A DNA stretch of 64,000 nt, taken from positions 1-64,000 of the forward strand of contig JAUXRY010000005.1 of the NCBI GenBank assembly GCA_030679915.1, given 5' to 3'. The DNA is from Thiobacillus sp. Its GTDB lineage: Bacteria > Pseudomonadota > Gammaproteobacteria > Burkholderiales > Thiobacillaceae. The notes below the pieces were generated by a model. It worked only from the letters and a program-made list of their open reading frames with translations. It had not been told where the DNA came from and searched no databases. Shown here piece after piece: positions 52,860 to 61,763 of the stretch. How positions within the stretch are numbered: the first letter of the stretch is position 1; the number at the start of each line of letters is the position of its first letter. The translations under genes were made by a program, and so were the position numbers.

Positions 52860-52985
52860 ATGATGCAAGGTAACTGGATGGGTGGCTGGGGAACCGGCTA
52901 CATGAGCGGGTGGGGCGGATTATGGATGGTGCTGATAGGGGTACTGATCATTGCCGGGATTGTTGCGATCATGCGTAAAAAGTAA
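52860..52985 (+). CDS. 41-residue single-pass membrane protein
   Basis: A small gene starting ATGATG at 52860 with AAGAGG upstream. It begins MMQGNWMGGWGTGYMSGWGG, then a TM helix (LWMVLIGVLIIAGIVAIM) and ends RKK. The Met/Gly/Trp-rich head is the same style as the SHOCT-type protein remnant at 57990. Similar small proteins occur in copper islands. It is too short for a family call. Confidence 0.6.
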   Translation: MMQGNWMGGWGTGYMSGWGGLWMVLIGVLIIAGIVAIMRKK

Positions 52986-53180
52986 TGGGTCTGATTTAAA
53001 TGATTTATCTCGACTTTATCTCGCGATGTCGTGAAGTGAAGTGATCGGTAAGAATCGATAAACGATGCCCCCAACCCTTGGACAAACCCTATGTATCGAG
53101 GGTGGCGATGGCGTCTGTTCCGAAGTTGGAAGTGGAACGGAAAAGTTGAATTGTGGTGCACAAAATACGAGGTGTTTTTA

Positions 53181-53408
53181 ATGGACGTCAAGATTATTGC
53201 TACCAGGGATTGTAGTCATAGCCAGGGGTTGCAGCACGAGCTTAGAGACATGGGAATAACGTTTGAAGTGCTGTTGGTTGAGGAGCATCCGGACGTGGTC
53301 GTGACACATAGCATTCGGCATTCCCCTAATATTCTTGTGAATGATGAAATTGTTTTTAGGGGTATGCCCACCCCACTCGAATTACGGCAGTTTTTCAACA
53401 AGGGCTGA
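53181..53408 (+). CDS. Glutaredoxin-like protein
   Basis: 75 residues from ATG 53181. The thioredoxin-like fold is suggested by VKIIATRDCSHSQGLQHELR, FEVLLVEEHPD, SPNILVNDEIVFRG and the final LRQFF. The active-site motif is CSHS rather than CxxC, so it has only one Cys, as monothiol glutaredoxins do, and no other Cys is present. It is 28 bp upstream of the porin gene and on the same strand. Function as a redox or metal-handling protein is a guess from context. Confidence 0.7.
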   Translation: MDVKIIATRDCSHSQGLQHELRDMGITFEVLLVEEHPDVVVTHSIRHSPNILVNDEIVFRGMPTPLELRQFFNKG

Positions 53409-53436
53409 TTGTGTGGTTGACAAAGGAGTCGTTTCG

Positions 53437-54653
53437 ATGAAAAACAAGATAAGTAGATCTCGTTATTTAATTGGTGCGACTCTGTTGGGAATGGCTGTTT
53501 CCAGTGGTAATACTTACGCGGAAAGCGACTATCAGGCTTTGCAAAGCGAAGTGCAGGCACTTAGACAGGAGCTGTCTGATTTGCGTGCGCTTGTAAAGCA
53601 GGAAAGCGCCGCACAGGAAGACGTTAAAAGTTTGCGTCAGGAAGTGAAGTCAACGTCGCGCGCGCAGTCCGAAGCAGTTAACACCGATACCACGGCGCAC
53701 ATTGCGGGTTATGCGGCTGTTGGGTTTACTGATCGCAGCGAAAGCGGCAGCAGCGCTTTCAGTAAAGTGAGCTTTAACCCGATATTTCATGTCCTGTATC
53801 GGGACATCGCGCTTGTAGAGGCTGAGCTTGAAATTGCGACAGCCCCTGATGGGTCAACTGAAACCAAGCTCGAATATGGCGCCATTGACCTTTTTCTCAA
53901 TGATTACACCACGCTTGTAGCGGGTAAGTTTTTGAGCCCCCTCGGTTTTTTCAGACAGAACCTGCACCCGGCCTGGATCAATAAATTCCCTTCGATCGCG
54001 CCTGGCTTCGGGGAGGGGCAAGCTGCGCCGTCAGGAGATGTTGGCCTGGGTGTCCGCGGTGCTTACCCGATTAGCGAAGGCAAAAAGGTGAAGTACGCTT
54101 TCTATGTGGGCAATGGACCTGAGTTGGAGGTGGAGGCGGGTGAAATCCACGCCATCGAAAGTGACGGCTACACGCGTGACATTGATCGCCGCAAAGTGAT
54201 GGGCGGCCGCATTGGATTTGTCCCGATGCCCAAGCTTGAACTTGGAATTTCTGCCGCTGGCGGAGGAGTGGGGATCACGGGCGAATCAGACCGAAGCTAC
54301 CGGGTTTTGGGTACGGATGTTGGCTACCAGTGGAAGCAACTGGATCTGCGCGCGGAGTATATCCGCCAGCGGGTAGGGGATCTGTCAACGAGCATGATCC
54401 CGGTGGCATATGGAAAGCCTGGTACGGCCAGGCATCTTACAAGTTGCTGCCGACGAAATGGGAAGGGGTGTTGCGCTACGGTAAGTATGTTTCACCGCTC
54501 GCCGACCAGAGGCAGGAGCAATGGGCCGTGGGCGTGAACTATCTGTGGGGCCCCAACGTGATGGCCAAGCTCGGCTATGAGATCAACAAGGGGCTTGCGG
54601 GAGAAAACACCGATGCCAATCGTTGGTTGTTGCAACTGGCTTACGGCTTTTAA
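53437..54653 (+). pseudogene. Outer-membrane porin with a frameshift
   Basis: A porin of about 400 residues: a signal peptide (ending NTYAES), a coiled-coil segment (YQALQSEVQALRQELSDL), then a beta-barrel (AHIAGYAAVGFTD, FHVLYRDIALVEAELEIA, TTLVAGKFLSPLGFF, LHPAWINKFPS). Near 54400-54412 the frame switches: the first frame runs to PVAYGKPGTARHL and stops at 54537, while the other frame (WKAWYGQASYKLLPTKWEG ... LLQLAYGF) continues to 54653 and ends with a terminal aromatic residue. One indel would restore the gene. It resembles phosphate-selective or anion-type porins. The frameshift may also be a sequencing error. Confidence 0.8.
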
Positions 54654-54665
54654 GGAGGAATCGAC

Positions 54666-54962
54666 ATGTTGAAAAGCACGTTCTCGAAGACAAGTTTATT
54701 CAGCCCGGCTCTCTTTCTGATCTTGGTACTTGGGGGGGGCGCTCATGCTGAAACCCCAGTCACGACGCCGGGCGATCCAGCGCAATTCGCGCGTGGCGCC
54801 AAGGCGTGGGCAAACAACTGTGCAAGCTGCCACAACCTAAGACCAGCAAGTGATCTTCGCGATGACCAGTGGCGGGTTGTTGTTGCTCACATGCGTATAC
54901 GGGCTGATCTCACCGGCCAGGAAGCACGCGACGTTCTCAAATTTCTGCAGGAGAGCAACTGA
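54666..54962 (+). CDS. Small mono-heme cytochrome c
   Basis: 98 residues from ATG 54666 (AAGGAGG upstream). A signal peptide (ending GGAHA) precedes a class I cytochrome c fold with one heme motif CASCH (ANNCASCHNLR) and a late MRIRADLTGQEARDVLKFL helix with the probable axial Met. Soluble, periplasmic. The stop overlaps the next cytochrome gene (TGATG), so the two are coupled and probably interact. Confidence 0.88.
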   Translation: MLKSTFSKTSLFSPALFLILVLGGGAHAETPVTTPGDPAQFARGAKAWANNCASCHNLRPASDLRDDQWRVVVAHMRIRADLTGQEARDVLKFLQESN

Positions 54963-55306
54963 TGACCTGCTCCCGTTTGATCATGCTGGCTGTGATGGGT
55001 TTGGCGTATGCCAGCCAGTCGCTCGCAGCCAATGACCTTGCTCGTGGTACAGAAGTTTTTAATGGGACTTGCATTGCGTGTCATGGCACCGATGGATCCG
55101 GCAACCTTCCTGGCGTCCCGGATCTGACGGGAAGTAAAGGGCTGTTGTCGATACAGGATGCAGTCTTGCTCAAACGGATGGCAGATGGGTTTCAGTCGCC
55201 TGGGTCTCCGATGGCAATGCCACCCCGGGGCGGCGACCCCGGGTTGACTGACGCAGATTTGAAGGCCGTGTTGAAGTACATGCGCAAGGAATTTCAAAGC
55301 AACTAG
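54962..55306 (+). CDS. Small mono-heme cytochrome c
   Basis: 114 residues. A signal peptide (ending SLAAN) precedes a heme domain with CIACH (NGTCIACHGTDGSGNLPGVP) and SPGSPMAMPPRGGDPGLTD supplying the axial Met. The order of motifs is like the SoxX or cytochrome c5 class. It is translationally coupled to the cytochrome gene before it and separated by 35 bp from a beta-propeller gene. Electron transfer in the periplasm is known for the family; the partner is not known. Confidence 0.88.
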   Translation: MTCSRLIMLAVMGLAYASQSLAANDLARGTEVFNGTCIACHGTDGSGNLPGVPDLTGSKGLLSIQDAVLLKRMADGFQSPGSPMAMPPRGGDPGLTDADLKAVLKYMRKEFQSN

Positions 55307-55341
55307 TCACCACAAAACCGTTATCAAGGAGCCACGATCAA

Positions 55342-56325
55342 ATGAAACTTCGCAAACTCGCTCTCGCACTAATATATCTGGGAGGTGTAAACCTGGTACT
55401 TGCCGCGCCGACTGCCTACATTCCGCTCGGCTCGGGCAATGCGGTGATCGCCGTTGATGTCGCAAATGGGAAAATCACCAAACGCTACCCCGGTGTGGAG
55501 AACCCCCATGGGCTGGTTGCAACGCCGGACGGTGAGTATCTGATAGCGGGGAGTCTCAAGGAGACCCCTGTTCCGGAAGGTGCGCCGGCGGACACCCCTA
55601 ACAGCAAACTGTATGTTGTTCATCCTGAGCATGGTCATGTGATGGCAGAAATTCCTGTATCTGGGTGGACCCATCACCAAGCCATTACCCCGGACGGAAA
55701 GTACGTCCTGTCGACGCATCCTACCCGTGGGGGAATCAGTGTGGTCGACTTCGTCGGCAACAAGGTGTTCAAAACCATCAAAACGGGCCCGGCACCGAAC
55801 TACACCTTGGTCACGAAGGACGGCAAGTTCGCTTACGTGAGTAATAGCGGCAATGGAACCATCAGCGAGATCGACCTGGGAACTTGGTCCGTGGTGCGTG
55901 CACTGGAGGCCGGGCCTTCACCCGAGCATCTGGTTTTTTCCAAGGATGAAAAAACCATCTATGTTGCAAATGATCGGGCTGGAACGGTTTCTGTCGTGCC
56001 CGTTAAGGATGGCAAAGTCGAGACTACTTACAAAATAGGTAAGCGTCTGCATGGACTGGACATCGGAGATGATGGAAAAACGCTTTTCGTCAGCAGTCGT
56101 TCGGACGATAAATTGGTGGCGCTGGATACCTCCACCGGGGCTCAGCGCACGTTGACGCTTTCCCCGGAACCCTACCATCTCGACACGATTCCCGGTACAG
56201 GGAAAGTGTATGTTTCCAGTAGCAAGGCGCCAAAAATATGGGTCATCGATCAGAAGACCTTTACCGTCACCGGAACAATTCAACTTCCGGCTGGAGAGGG
56301 GCATCAGATAGGCGTGGTTCAATAA
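55342..56325 (+). CDS. YncE-like YVTN beta-propeller protein
   Basis: 327 residues from ATG 55342 (AAGGAG upstream). After a signal peptide (ending VLAA) there are about seven repeats of the propeller type, seen as NAVIAVDVANGKITKRYPG, GKYVLSTHPTRGGISVVDF, GKFAYVSNSGNGTISEIDL and KTIYVANDRAGTVSVVPV. No heme motif is present, so it is not a cytochrome cd1. It follows two cytochrome genes and may be a scaffold or a metal-binding or electron-transfer partner. Confidence 0.88.
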   Translation: MKLRKLALALIYLGGVNLVLAAPTAYIPLGSGNAVIAVDVANGKITKRYPGVENPHGLVATPDGEYLIAGSLKETPVPEGAPADTPNSKLYVVHPEHGHVMAEIPVSGWTHHQAITPDGKYVLSTHPTRGGISVVDFVGNKVFKTIKTGPAPNYTLVTKDGKFAYVSNSGNGTISEIDLGTWSVVRALEAGPSPEHLVFSKDEKTIYVANDRAGTVSVVPVKDGKVETTYKIGKRLHGLDIGDDGKTLFVSSRSDDKLVALDTSTGAQRTLTLSPEPYHLDTIPGTGKVYVSSSKAPKIWVIDQKTFTVTGTIQLPAGEGHQIGVVQ

Positions 56326-56386
56326 GGCGCGCAATTGATAGACGTATGTTGCGGTTGAATATTTTCTAACCAGAGGAGAAACGAAG

Positions 56387-56746
56387 ATGGCACATAAGTT
56401 TGATATTGGGTTAGTGGGGAGTGTTCTGATGGGCGTCCTAGTACTGGCAGCGCCTGCGGTGTCATGGAGTGCAGAAGGAGGTACAGCGAATAACTTGGAG
56501 CAGAGGGTTCAGCGCATGGAATCACATTGGCAGACCCTGACTCGGGAACGTGACCCCATTAAACGCAAAGCGCTGGTTGCCGAGCACCGAAAAATGATGG
56601 CCGAATCCATGACGACGCAAGACATGAGTCAAACCCGTCCCATGGGTGACCAGCGCGGGCAGGGCGGCATGATGAGCTCCCATCATCAGCATGATCTTCA
56701 GAACACTGCAGAGATGCACACGATGATGCTGGACATGATGAAGTGA
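56387..56746 (+). CDS. Met/His-containing periplasmic protein, unknown
   Basis: 119 residues from ATG 56387 (GGAGAAACGAAG upstream). A signal peptide (ending VSWSA) precedes a helical segment (NNLEQRVQRMESHWQTLTRE, with KRKALVAEHRKMMAESM) and a Met/His-rich end (GMMSSHHQHDLQN, MHTMMLDMMK). The Met and His spacing suggests copper binding. No family was recognised. It is one of three consecutive small periplasmic genes on this strand. Confidence 0.65.
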   Translation: MAHKFDIGLVGSVLMGVLVLAAPAVSWSAEGGTANNLEQRVQRMESHWQTLTRERDPIKRKALVAEHRKMMAESMTTQDMSQTRPMGDQRGQGGMMSSHHQHDLQNTAEMHTMMLDMMK

Positions 56747-56775
56747 TTTTCAATAAGCCATCAGGAGAAATAACA

Positions 56776-57258
56776 ATGTTCAATCTAACTAAAGCCCTGT
56801 TGTTGACTGTCATGTTGACGCTTGGGACTTCGGCTTTTCCTGCGTTCGCCAAGGGGAATGCATTTCATGAAGCGACCAAAAGCTACCTGGTGTATCTGGG
56901 GGTTGTGCCAGCCAGCCTTCTGGACAAGGCGCCTAGCCTGGTTGATCAGGATAAGACGCTGCATGGCGGCGTAGCAGAACAATTGCCGTCGACGCAGCAC
57001 GTGATGGTTACGGTTTTTCGCAAGGACAACAACGCGCGCGTTCTCAATGCGACGGTCATTGCCAAGGTGGGTCGTAGCAAGTTGTTGGGTTTTAAAGGCG
57101 AAGAAAAACCACTTGAAAAAATGGTGACGAGTAACGCTGTTGCTTATGGCAACTTTTTTGATATGCCTGAGCGCGGCGAGTACCGCATCGAAATCAATAT
57201 CTATGAGTCTCAAAAGAGCGGCAATGAATCAGTCCGCTTTGAATACGAAAAGTATTAA
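56776..57258 (+). CDS. Uncharacterised secreted protein of the copper island
   Basis: 160 residues from ATG 56776 (AGGAGAAATAAC upstream). A signal peptide (ending AFPAFA) is followed by a beta-rich domain with QHVMVTVFRKDNNARVLNATV, KVGRSKLLGFKGEEKPLEKM and an ERGEYRIEINIYE end, an immunoglobulin-like pattern reminiscent of FixH/YtkA-like domains. No Cys and no Met cluster is present. It is 30 bp from the gene before it and probably cotranscribed. Confidence 0.65.
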   Translation: MFNLTKALLLTVMLTLGTSAFPAFAKGNAFHEATKSYLVYLGVVPASLLDKAPSLVDQDKTLHGGVAEQLPSTQHVMVTVFRKDNNARVLNATVIAKVGRSKLLGFKGEEKPLEKMVTSNAVAYGNFFDMPERGEYRIEINIYESQKSGNESVRFEYEKY

Positions 57259-57404
57259 CGATTTCCGGTGTGTTGACATGGCATTGGCTTGATTTTGGCG
57301 TTGACCCGGAAGGTCTGCAGTCAGGACTTTTGGGGTCTCGTTAAAGCGTGGCTCCTGTTGGGAGCGTAGGGTTGGTCTTTTTTCTTCAACTGAAAGGAAT
57401 AAAC

Positions 57405-57806
57405 ATGAAACAGTATTTAACTACATCCACGTTGTTGGCATCCTTGTTTGCGGCCGGCATTTTCGTGGTGTCGGTTCCCGCCAGCGCCCAAATGGGGTCG
57501 GGAATGATGGGTGACAAGATGGGTAATAGCATGTCAGGTTCAGGTGCGCAGCAAATGTCCGGTTTGCAGCAAGACATGTCCGGACAGATGATGGGCATGT
57601 CCGCAGATATGTCCAAAGGCAATATGAGCGCGACGCAGCAAAAGCAGATGGGTGAGCGCATGCGCATGATGGGGACCATGATGGGTGACATGTCCAGCAT
57701 GACGGGTAAGGGCATGGCGATGGATGCCGATACCCAAAAGCGCATGGAGCAGATGCGTATGCAGATGAAAGGAATGATGCCTGGCGGTTCGCCTGGAATG
57801 AAGTGA
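57405..57806 (+). CDS. Met-rich periplasmic protein
   Basis: 133 residues from ATG 57405 (AAAGGAATAAAC upstream). The signal peptide ends near VPASA. The mature protein is about 25% methionine, with MGSGMMGDKMGNSMSGS, then MGMSADMSKGNMSATQQKQM and MRMMGTMMGDMSSMTGKGM. The Met-x-x-Met spacing suggests Cu(I)/Ag(I) binding. There is no Cys. It resembles other small Met-rich proteins of copper islands and likely buffers periplasmic copper. The spacer 57807-57989 contains no gene. Confidence 0.72.
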   Translation: MKQYLTTSTLLASLFAAGIFVVSVPASAQMGSGMMGDKMGNSMSGSGAQQMSGLQQDMSGQMMGMSADMSKGNMSATQQKQMGERMRMMGTMMGDMSSMTGKGMAMDADTQKRMEQMRMQMKGMMPGGSPGMK

Positions 57807-57989
57807 TTGATGGGGCCTCGGCGGAGTCGAGGCCGCCGAGGTCTTGCCACTATTCGGCCAAACTCTTCTGTTAGAAGGTTAATCCATGATGGCATCACTC
57901 GCTGGTGTTTCTTGATGGGTAACATCGCGATTGACTAAAAGAAGACCCGTTCCCAATCCTATGGAAATTTATTGAGGAGACCTTAAATA

Positions 57990-58215
57990 TTGAGCGGGTA
58001 TGGAATGGAAGGGGGCTTCGGCTGAGGATTCATGGTCCTGTGGTGGGTGCTGATAGTCGTCGGCATTGTCGCTCTGGTGAAATGGATATCTAGCAACACG
58101 GGAGGACGTAATCGTTGCGGCAGCAAAGCTGCTGGAAATACTTAATGAGCGCTATGCGCGCGGCTAGATCGACGATCAGGAGTTTCAGAAGCGAAAGCGC
58201 GATTTGACGCAGTAA
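57990..58215 (+). pseudogene. SHOCT-domain membrane protein, degenerate
   Basis: From TTG 57990 (GAGGAG upstream) the frame reads LSGYGMEGGFG, meets TGA at 58023-58025, then GFMVLWWVLIVVGIVALVKW, a TM helix. The usual protein has Trp at the TGA (FGWGF). After NTGGRN the frame shifts; another frame continues KLLEILNERYARG, a TAG stop at 58165, then IDDQEFQKRKRDLTQ, the SHOCT motif. Three separate lesions (nonsense, frameshift, nonsense) show a decayed gene. Intact SHOCT proteins of this kind are common small membrane proteins of copper loci. Confidence 0.85.
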
Positions 58216-58242
58216 ACAGTTGACCCGTTGCATGGGTCTGGG

Positions 58243-58437
58243 TTTAGCGTCGTTACATATCGAATGGTGAAGCCCACGATATTGCTGACGCCGGATGGAC
58301 GAAAAATGGTGAAGTTTATGGGCTTTGTTGGTGAGTGAGAACTGGCCGACATTCTGGATGCCCATCGCTACCGCTGGCGCAAGGACGAGGTTATGGGCGA
58401 AGACTTTGGTGCCTCGGGAGAAGTGTTGTCCGCTTGA
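58243..58437 (+). pseudogene. Thioredoxin-like protein remnant
   Basis: The plus frame reads VTYRMVKPTILLTPDGRKMV and KFMGFVGE, TGA at 58336, then ELADILDAHRYRWRKDEVMG and ends GEVLSA. The cis-Pro strand (KPTILLTPDG) and the GFVGxxELADILDAH helix match the C-terminal half of periplasmic thioredoxin-like proteins. The N-terminal CxxC half is absent. The gene is a fragment with an in-frame stop. Confidence 0.65.
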
Positions 58438-58508
58438 TGAAAGAAAAGCCTTAAGGAGTTAATAACAGCAGAGCGAGTGCCTGAATCGGACGTTACGGAG
58501 GAATCGAG

Positions 58509-60974
58509 ATGGACAGCAGTAGCCAGGAGAACATGCGTGACGGCACCCCTGACGAAGAACAGAAGGGCGTGCGCGATCCGGTTTGCGGCATGATCGTCGA
58601 GCCGGATGCGAGCACTGCACATGCCGAGCACGCTGGCACTCAGTATTATTTTTGCTCTCAACGCTGCTGCGACAAATTTGTTGCTGAGCCCACCCGCTAC
58701 GTGGGCGTTAAAACTGCCAACCTTCAGGCGGCGATGGTTAAAGATAAGAAAACGATCTACACCTGCCCCATGCATCCCGAGGTGAAACAGCCCGGCCCGG
58801 GCACCTGCCCCAAATGCGGTATGGCGCTGGAACCGATGGGCGTGCCAGCAGCCGTTTCCAAAACCGAATACACCTGTCCGATGCACCCCGAAGTGGTACA
58901 GGACCATCCTGGAAATTGCCCCAAATGTGGAATGACGCTGGAGCCCCGCACCGTTGCGCTGGAAGAGGACGATGCCGAGCTGCGCGACATGACTCGCCGC
59001 TTCTGGTTCAGCACTGTGCTGGCCATACCGATTTTGTTCAGCGCCATGGGCGCGGAATTCTGGCCGGATCTGGTTGCCGAATTTATCAGCCCGCGCTACC
59101 GCCAGTGGCTTGAAATGCTGCTTGCAACCCCGGTGGTGCTGTGGGGCGGCTGGCCTTTTTTCGTACGCGGCTGGCGGTCTCTGCTCACCTGGAACCTCAA
59201 CATGTTCACCCTTATTGGCCTGGGGGTGTCGGTGGCCTGGGGATACAGTATGGTTGCCGCGTTCATGCCTGGAATTTTTCCACATGCGGTTTTTAATGAG
59301 ATGGGTGTGGTACCGGTTTACTTCGAAGCCGCCGCGGTGATCACTGCGCTGGTTTTGCTGGGCCAGGTACTGGAATTGCGTGCTCGCAGTCAAACCAACA
59401 CCGCCATCAAGCTACTGCTGGGGCTTGCACCGAAGACGGCGCGCATTGTTCGGGAAGATGGCCGCGAGGAGGACATCTCGCTCGATCAGGTTCAGCCCGG
59501 CGATAAATTGCGCATTCGCCCCGGTGAAAAAATCCCGGTGGATGGCTCCGTCATTGAAGGCTTGAGCCACGTGGATGAATCCATGGTGACCGGTGAACCC
59601 ACTCCGGTGGAAAAACACGCCGATACCCAGGTCATCGGTGCAACAGTGAACGGCACCGGTAGTCTGTTGATGATGGCTGAGAAGGTGGGTAGCGAAACCC
59701 TGCTGGCGCAGATCGTTCATATGGTGGCGGAGGCACAGCGTTCCCGCGCCCCGATCCAGAAGCTGGCGGATGTGGTCTCCGGGTATTTCGTTCCGGTGGT
59801 GGTCATCGTCGCGCTGATTACCTTTGCGGTGTGGGGTCTGTGGGGCCCGGAGCCGCGTCTGGCCCATGCGGTGATCAATGCGGTTGCCGTGCTCATCATC
59901 GCTTGCCCCTGTGCGCTGGGACTGGCCACGCCGATTTCCATCATGGTGGGTACCGGGCGCGGTGCCATGATGGGGGTGCTGTTCAAAAATGCCGAGGCGC
60001 TGGAAGTGATGCGCAAGGTGGACACGCTGGTGGTGGACAAGACCGGCACCCTGACTGAAGGGCATCCAGAACTCGTAAGCATCACCCCGGCAGCAGGGTT
60101 CGATGAAGCGGAAATCGTGCGCCTGGCCGCCAGTCTCGAACGCTCAAGCGAGCATCCTCTGGCTGCCGCCATCGTCCGCGGCGCTGAAAAGCGCGGCGCG
60201 GCGTTAGTGTCGGCTGAAAACTTCCAGTCGGTCACCGGCAAGGGCGTCACCGGTGTGGTGGCCGGCCGCAAGATCGCGCTGGGAAATATCAAGCTGCTGC
60301 AGGATATGGGCATTGAAGTCGGCGACCTGCCGGCGCAAGCCGATGCCTTGCGCGCGCAAGGGCAGACCGTGATGCTGCTGGGCATCGATGGCCGTGCCGC
60401 CGGTCTCATCGGCGTCGCCGACCCGATCAAATCGACCACCGAGGAAGCGATCCGCCTGCTGCACGAAGAAGGCATCGAGATCGTCATGCTCACCGGCGAC
60501 AGCCGCAAGACGGCCGAGGCTGTTGCTGCGAAACTGGGTATCGACCGGGTTCAGGCCGAGGTGCTGCCGGATCAGAAAGCCGCAGTAATCAAACAGTTAC
60601 AGTCTGAGGGCCGCGTGGTCGCCATGGCCGGAGATGGTATCAATGATGCCCCGGCTTTGGCTCAGGCTCAGGTCGGCATCGCCATGGGAACGGGCACCGA
60701 TGTGGCGATGGAAAGCGCCGGGGTCACCCTGGTCAAGGGCGACCTGCGTGGCATCGTGCGCGCCCGGAAACTTTCGCGCGCCACCATGAGCAATATCCGT
60801 CAGAACCTGTTCTTCGCTTTCATCTACAACGCGTTGGGTGTGCCGGTGGCCGCTGGCGTGCTGTATCCCGTTTTCGGATTGCTTCTATCGCCGATGATCG
60901 CAGCGGCAGCCATGAGCTTCAGTTCGGTATCGGTTATTACCAATGCCTTGCGTTTACGGCGCGTCAGTTTGTAA
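58509..60974 (+). CDS. P1B-type copper/silver-exporting ATPase
   Basis: 821 residues. The N-terminus has a YHS-like metal-binding domain ([12 protein letters not shown]) and two heavy-metal-binding domains ([22 protein letters not shown] and its near copy [21 protein letters not shown]). The core has about eight TM helices with the metal-site CPC in [20 protein letters not shown], the phosphorylation motif DKTGTL, HPLAAAI and [13 protein letters not shown]. It exports Cu(I) or Ag(I) from the cytoplasm. The name copA is avoided to distinguish it from the multicopper oxidase. GGAGGAATCGAG precedes the start. Confidence 0.95.
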   Translation: MDSSSQENMRDGTPDEEQKGVRDPVCGMIVEPDASTAHAEHAGTQYYFCSQRCCDKFVAEPTRYVGVKTANLQAAMVKDKKTIYTCPMHPEVKQPGPGTCPKCGMALEPMGVPAAVSKTEYTCPMHPEVVQDHPGNCPKCGMTLEPRTVALEEDDAELRDMTRRFWFSTVLAIPILFSAMGAEFWPDLVAEFISPRYRQWLEMLLATPVVLWGGWPFFVRGWRSLLTWNLNMFTLIGLGVSVAWGYSMVAAFMPGIFPHAVFNEMGVVPVYFEAAAVITALVLLGQVLELRARSQTNTAIKLLLGLAPKTARIVREDGREEDISLDQVQPGDKLRIRPGEKIPVDGSVIEGLSHVDESMVTGEPTPVEKHADTQVIGATVNGTGSLLMMAEKVGSETLLAQIVHMVAEAQRSRAPIQKLADVVSGYFVPVVVIVALITFAVWGLWGPEPRLAHAVINAVAVLIIACPCALGLATPISIMVGTGRGAMMGVLFKNAEALEVMRKVDTLVVDKTGTLTEGHPELVSITPAAGFDEAEIVRLAASLERSSEHPLAAAIVRGAEKRGAALVSAENFQSVTGKGVTGVVAGRKIALGNIKLLQDMGIEVGDLPAQADALRAQGQTVMLLGIDGRAAGLIGVADPIKSTTEEAIRLLHEEGIEIVMLTGDSRKTAEAVAAKLGIDRVQAEVLPDQKAAVIKQLQSEGRVVAMAGDGINDAPALAQAQVGIAMGTGTDVAMESAGVTLVKGDLRGIVRARKLSRATMSNIRQNLFFAFIYNALGVPVAAGVLYPVFGLLLSPMIAAAAMSFSSVSVITNALRLRRVSL

Positions 60975-61190
60975 GTGTTGGGGGAGGCTACGTACAGCGA
61001 CAACACTATGCTTGCGAGTCTATCTGGCATAACGAAGCCATTGCAGCGCAAACTCAGCTGGAAAGGTTTTGGGCGGAAAAGTGGAATGTTGCTATTGGGA
61101 CATCAAGCACAGCGTATTCATGCGCATGAAACTTGAAGAAGACTGATTTTCTGTAACGGTACTGCGCGCCTTGGCGTTGCCCGGCACACT

Positions 61191-61218
61191 CTGGGGGCAG
61201 CCTAGCAGCCGCCCCCAG
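61191..61218. terminator. Possible bidirectional hairpin
   Basis: CTGGGGGC and GCCCCCAG flank 12 nt. It lies between the ATPase gene and a convergent small gene. There is no T-tract. Confidence 0.4.
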
Positions 61219-61230
61219 AATACGAAATGT

Positions 61231-61482
61231 TTAGTTCTTCACGCCAGGCTTTCTGCCTGGAGACGGACGCGGGATAAATCCGGCGATCCGGCAGAGCATG
61301 CCTTTAACCGCTTTACCGTCGTTATAACGGGTCACGCTGCATTTGGATATTTCTCCCTGCGCTGACAACTCGGTCAGCGAAGTTTGAATCGCAGAAAGAG
61401 GAATCCCTGTTGCCGTCGCGATTTCCGAGTCGAGAAGTTGACCGTGCCGCTTCAGATGAGTGAGGATGGTTTCGGAATGCAT
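61231..61482 (-). CDS. Small winged-helix protein, FaeA/FeoC-like
   Basis: 83 residues. The N-terminal half is a winged-helix-type fold: ILTHLKRHGQLLDSEIATAT, GIPLSAIQTSLTELSAQGEI, then the wing SKCSVTRYNDGKAVKGMLCRI with two Cys residues, and a proline/basic tail. This is the size and style of small DNA-binding regulators such as the FeoC or FaeA-like families, but identity is not established. It is convergent with the copper ATPase gene. Confidence 0.55.
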   Translation of the reverse strand: MHSETILTHLKRHGQLLDSEIATATGIPLSAIQTSLTELSAQGEISKCSVTRYNDGKAVKGMLCRIAGFIPRPSPGRKPGVKN

Positions 61483-61763
61483 GGTGATTACCTCTGTGAA
61501 GATGGTGGTGGAGAGTTCGCCGCCGAAATTGTCTGTTGAAACATAAGCCTTCCCGATATGAAAAGCGAAATCGAAAAGGCCAATCGGACAGGTGAATCCC
61601 CTGTAGTTTACTGGAATCTGCTGTATTTTAGGTTTTTGTGTCGGTTCGGGACTGAATCAGGCTTTCTGTCTTGACAGTCAAACCCGTTGATTAGGGCCGC
61701 CTGTCGTCGCTACAACCCTTTAAAAGCACCGGCTTGACGCTTCCACCTATTTAATCAGACACG

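Noticed and set aside
11786-58338. Recoding of TGA as Trp, suggested by two genes with TGA at Trp sites (11788 and 58023) and one more internal TGA (58336).
   Set aside because: Intact genes across the window (for example thiolase, copS, copB-adjacent genes and the ATGA-coupled operons) use TGA as an ordinary stop, and the affected genes also carry frameshifts or a TAG, so decay is the simpler reading.
58368-59393. A 341-codon antisense open frame opposite the copper ATPase N-terminus.
   Set aside because: The sense frame has unmistakable YHS, HMBD and P-type ATPase motifs; the antisense frame is a shadow with no family signature.
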